The notes under the pieces are model-generated. The model was not told where the DNA came from. It saw nothing but the letters and a program-made list of their open reading frames with translations, and searched no databases. A stretch of 64,000 nucleotides of DNA, taken from the NCBI GenBank assembly GCA_017354895.1, contig CP071496.1, positions 1,240,001 to 1,304,000 on the forward strand. Direction: 5' to 3'. Origin of the DNA: Podospora comata. Its lineage: Eukaryota > Ascomycota > Sordariomycetes > Sordariales > Podosporaceae. Shown one piece after another: positions 60,201-64,000 of this stretch (the stretch's first letter is position 1; each line of letters starts with the position of its first letter). A program made the position numbers and the translations under genes.

Positions 60201-61490
60201 CCCATATCTAGTTAATTACGACATACTTTTTCTTGTAAAAATCTCATTATATTTAAATGCTTTAATTATATCTCATTTCAATTATATGAAATTAATTATT
60301 ATATTCTATATTAATTTTCAATACTGCGTTTAAAAAAAAGAAGCATTTCATTTCCTTTATACAGGTTAGTTAGATCTTGTATATAGCTAAAATTCTTGTA
60401 AAATTATATTAAATTACGTTTAAGTATAATTGACTTATTCTTTTAAAACCTATGTTTGTGATTTTTCCATTTCTAAACACCGGTCTATAAATATTGTATG
60501 GACTAACGTTAAATACTTTACGAAATAAAAATACTTGTTGGAACTGGAATGTATCTAGATTTAATTGACTAAATTCAATGTCTTAAGTTAGTTAATAAAC
60601 ATTTCATCATTCAACCATATTTAATCTATCTAATTATGAATACTCCCGAATTTACTTTTTTTTTATTTATATTTTTATCTAATTATCCATTTCTATTCAC
60701 TTCATTTTTGAACTGCTATTATAAAACAATATTAGAAACTATAATAGTAATTTTTAGTTTTTAATATAAGCGAAATTGACTTTAGAGAAATAAAGCAATT
60801 CCAAAATTTTATAATATCTAGAATAAATTCGAAATATTCAGATGTACATTGAAAATTTCCTTATACCTTTATCAGAAAACTACTATTACCTTAATCAATT
60901 GCCTTTCAACTTCATTATTACTTTATTTCTATTAAATTTTTCTCTTTTTTCTTATTAATATCATTAAGATTACTTTTTTTTTAAGCTACCTATATCCTAG
61001 AATCTTTTGAAACAAGTTTTAATTTCCTAAATATTTTAAGTTTATTTTATACTATTATCAAGGCTTTCTATTTTACTTAACAAAATTAAAATATTTTTAA
61101 TCATTATTATCATACTTACCTTAAGTAACCCTATTAACATATACACGTTATCATAATCAATTTCAATTGATTTAAAAGAAAAAAATCACAGTCATAATGA
61201 AATAAAAACAGGCGAAAAGGACCTTTAAAAGCTTTATTAAATTTGTGTTAATTTTAATCTATTTTAATGTTTTCCTAACGTAAATTTTGACATTTTAATC
61301 TCTATATATTATGAAAATTAAAATCGTATGAATCTTGTAGTTGAAATGAATTTAGTCCTCAAAGTTAGAGCTTCTTAGCTTTCTACAAAAAATCAAATAT
61401 ATTCTTTAAAACATAATCTCTGCTTCAATAGAGAAATATTAAAAATGCATAATTATCATACTTTGAAACTAATTATTTTTAGTCCTAGAA
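54285..61490. other. AT-rich DNA, 7.2 kb, no recognisable content
   Basis: The longest featureless block. I see no open frame of note and no LTR or TIR ends. CpA/TpG are present and CpG is rare. Strand composition drifts (G well above C at about 56,400-57,700). One small GC island with a hairpin lies at 60,055-60,080. It may be very old repeats or AT-rich spacer, perhaps centromere-associated. Confidence 0.5.
60058..60077. repeat. Small GC island with GCTCC/GGAGC hairpin
   Basis: GCTCCGCTCCGCATTGGAGC stands out in AT-rich DNA. GCTCC repeats of this kind are common near hAT transposon ends, but no partner end was found, so the assignment stays open. Confidence 0.35.
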
Positions 61491-61495
61491 GAATA

Positions 61496-61890
61496 TGTGA
61501 CGAACCCCTATCCAGAACCTCTGAAAGGGATACTGGTTGAAGCTACTTCTAAACAATCCTGGTTCGGTACAGCTAAACAGTGTACAACAATGGCTTGTCT
61601 CGATCACAACAGTCTAGATACCAACGATTTTGACTTGTATTGCATACTGCGGAACTGTCTATCTACACTAGCCAGTTCCTCCGTATATATAGACCTATGC
61701 CAAGACATGGATCACTTTGATCAGTGCCCTGTTCACACTGATTATTCTGTTCAGTCTGATTAGTGCTCTGATTGCACTAATCAGCTGTCCTGTGCTGTGA
61801 TTGGCTCCCCTGGGTGTTTTCCCGCTTAGCCCCAGTTTCCGTGGTTCCACAACTAATCGTTACCCTTATCCATATACCAGGGTTGTGACA
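61496..61890 (-). mobile_element. Solo LTR (family D), young
   Basis: 395 bp, TGTGACGAACC ... GTTGTGACA, with perfect 5-bp duplications GAATA at 61491-61495 and 61891-61895. TATA box and shared U5 as in the other LTRs; U3 has repeated CTGATTAGTGC-like motifs. The least mutated LTR in the window, hence probably the most recent insertion. Confidence 0.95.
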
Positions 61891-62430
61891 GAATACTTTC
61901 CATGATATTAGCTCGGCAATCTTCAGCCATTTTTATAAAGATTAAATAAATCATTACCTTTGATTTCAATTTAATTCTCACCCTATATACTATTTCTTAT
62001 ACTTAACTTGCACTTTCGATTATACATCACATGTAATAATTTAGTCTAGATTTGTTTACATAATTATAAGAATAAACTTATATATCCTTTACCCATCATT
62101 TTTCTAGATCTTCTAGATTTTAGTTGAACTATTTCAATTTTCAATCCTTTTATTATCCGATAAAAGTATATAATTAGTTTTATTATAAACATCATCAATG
62201 TTATTATTTAGAGTTTTTACATTTTGATATTCTTTCCAAGTTTCTAGTAATATGTAGTTTTTCCTTGATTTTCTTTTTCTTTTTTATGTTAATGATCAAG
62301 GATATATTCGGGTCGTATAAAATCTTTGTTTTTAAACTTAGTAACCACAAAATCTTTTTTAATTTTTCGTTAATGAATTAATTTAAAGAGAGGTAATTAC
62401 ATAGTGCGAATCTATTTTAAATAACTACTA
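61891..62430. other. AT-rich DNA, 540 bp, no recognisable content
   Basis: Spacer between the solo LTR and a Gypsy fragment; no gene or repeat seen. Confidence 0.45.
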
Positions 62431-64000
62431 TAAGTCTCCAATTACTGAGCGTAGGGCTTCTATAAGTTTAAAACCTCGCTTAAAGCGATATTTGAGAAGT
62501 ACGACGAGGTAAAGTGCGCGTAAGAGATGCTCATAAACTAACGTTAAACGCGCTTAATAGTAAGCTACGGGGCTCTATTCAAAATTTATAGTTTATATAA
62601 CGAAATTAAAGATACAGAGTTAACGTAGCTTTTCTACAATAGTTTTCAAGAGAAAGTAAAGAATAGGTTTCCAAGAAACCAAAGCCTAATATTATTAGTA
62701 AGTATATCGCTATAGCTATACAGATCGACGATAGGTAGTTTTGACGTTATATAGAGAAGAAAGGTAATAAGCAAAAACATTACGATAATAACTGTCCTAA
62801 AGATGAGCGTAAACGCTAATACCTAGGTATTGATCATTCCGGTACTATATATGTAAGGCTTGCAAAGATCAAGGTTATATGATAATAGAAGCTATAGGGC
62901 CGGGGCTAGAATAGAGATAACTTCAAGTATTTTAACTATAGTAAATTAAAATATTTTTGGAAAGATGGATTAAAAAATATTTAGGTAATTTAAATGAATG
63001 AAAAAGCAGTCATAGTAATTATTATGTTAAAGGGACCGAAGGTTATAGAAATCGGGTATAAAAAACCGAAGCTTTAGGTCTCTGCAATTATTCCTATTAA
63101 AATAAATTAAAAAATACAGTTTTAGATCATAAAAGAAGTGTTAAAACGGTTAAAAATTAAATAAGTAAAAGGAAATGTATAACTCCGGATATTATCAAAT
63201 GAATTAATATAAATTATTATGCAGGTTATAAAATATATAGACCCTGTACTTCAGGAAGTAAATATATAATAGATGGTACCGAAAGCATAATATTATTAAT
63301 AAGAAACCGTAATGATATAACTGACCTACGTATCGAGGAAAATTATATATAAAGGTCAAAAGGAATATAAAAAGAAATACACAAAGTCACTAATATTAGG
63401 TTTCTTCTACGAGACCGAGACATATCTTCAATATATATAATATATATCCTATAAATGAAACGTTGTATAGTTTTATCCTAAATATCCGGAATATGCAAAA
63501 GTACTTTAGTTTTAAAATATTATATACAAATATATAAAATTCTATGGAAGTGAAGCTCTATATAGTTATTAGGTAGTATATGAAGAAGGTAAAGATTAAA
63601 GTTTTAAACTAACTCTCTTTCGACATTTTGATTTCTCGTTAACTATACGCTTACGAAGTACTTCACTAGAAAAATAATATATTACTTAAGAACAGTTTTA
63701 TTCATTTACGTACTTTAAAAAGTGTAAGCGTTATGTACGAAAGATATTTAACGCGCTACATAGAGCCGGACCTTTCAAATAAATAAAAGAGCGAGTTCTA
63801 GATATAAAAAATAGTATATTTGGAATATTTAATATTATTAAGTGAAGTTTATATAAAACTTAAGAAAGATACGGCTATTAAAGACTAGTATACGCTATGA
63901 TTAAAAATACATATTAAATAATCTTTGGGGTTATGAATCTCCATCTGATATAAATCCGGAAAAATATAAATATTATATATTTACTGAATTATTTAATTGA
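62430..64000 (+). mobile_element. Ty3/Gypsy fragment, + orientation, running off the right edge (broken)
   Basis: About 62,440-63,550 aligns by eye with the gag side of the other copies (for example the reverse complement of 41,900-42,650). From about 63,640 it matches reverse-transcriptase-side sequence (about 27,850-28,140 of the LTR-bounded copy). No LTR at its left end. Broken, with many changes and losses; the rest lies outside the window. Confidence 0.7.

Noticed and set aside
54285-61490. Mitochondrial DNA insertion (NUMT) as the source of the AT-rich block
   Set aside because: No recognisable mitochondrial protein, rRNA or tRNA sequence and no long frames even allowing TGA as Trp; composition alone is not enough.
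61497-61763. 88-codon + frame
   Set aside because: It lies within a solo LTR, read antisense; no evidence of coding.

Overview
The window looks like a chromosome segment of a filamentous ascomycete (Pezizomycotina). The genes have short introns of about 50-70 bp with GTRNGT donors and CTAAC-type branch points, and the products are typical of moulds. A Eurotiomycete-like fungus is my guess, from the style of the proteins only. The window has two sharply different halves.

Positions 1 to about 12,930 are ordinary gene-bearing DNA of balanced composition. It holds five genes: a threonine-rich, multi-exon, probably secreted or wall protein (+, 5' end unresolved); a 623-residue MFS transporter (-, eight exons that join in frame); a 317-residue bZIP transcription factor (-, two exons); an RluA-family tRNA pseudouridine synthase of the Pus8/Pus9 type (-); and a hot-dog-fold acyl-CoA thioesterase (+, two exons). 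The last two are divergent and share a promoter of about 350 bp. The genes do not form an obvious cluster or pathway.

From about 12,930 to the right edge, some 51 kb is very AT-rich and has no host gene I can support. It is a graveyard of transposons mutated in the manner of repeat-induced point mutation (RIP: CpA/TpG scarce, TpA abundant, CpG kept). Most are Ty3/Gypsy LTR elements: an internally reduced + copy joined to a - fragment (13,943-19,637), one copy with both 384-bp LTRs (25,062-31,784), two head-to-tail - copies (35,942-50,806), and a + fragment running off the end (about 62,430-64,000). Four solo LTRs are present, three with perfect 5-bp target duplications. Three Fot1/pogo-type DNA transposons (23,176-25,061; 31,785-33,437; 52,424-54,282) have TA targets, ACGTA-starting inverted repeats and a C-terminal CCHC zinc knuckle. 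Between these lie long AT-rich tracts of a different, older-looking kind with no recognisable content.

The most unusual signal is that three Gypsy copies each carry a pair of tRNA-like sequences of 70-72 nt, antisense to the element, in the tract between integrase and the 3' LTR. Other points of interest are RIP-free zones that cross element junctions, LTR families that share R/U5 but differ in U3, and a Gypsy element flanked by inverted Fot1-type copies without a target duplication. All copies of the virus-like elements look broken.
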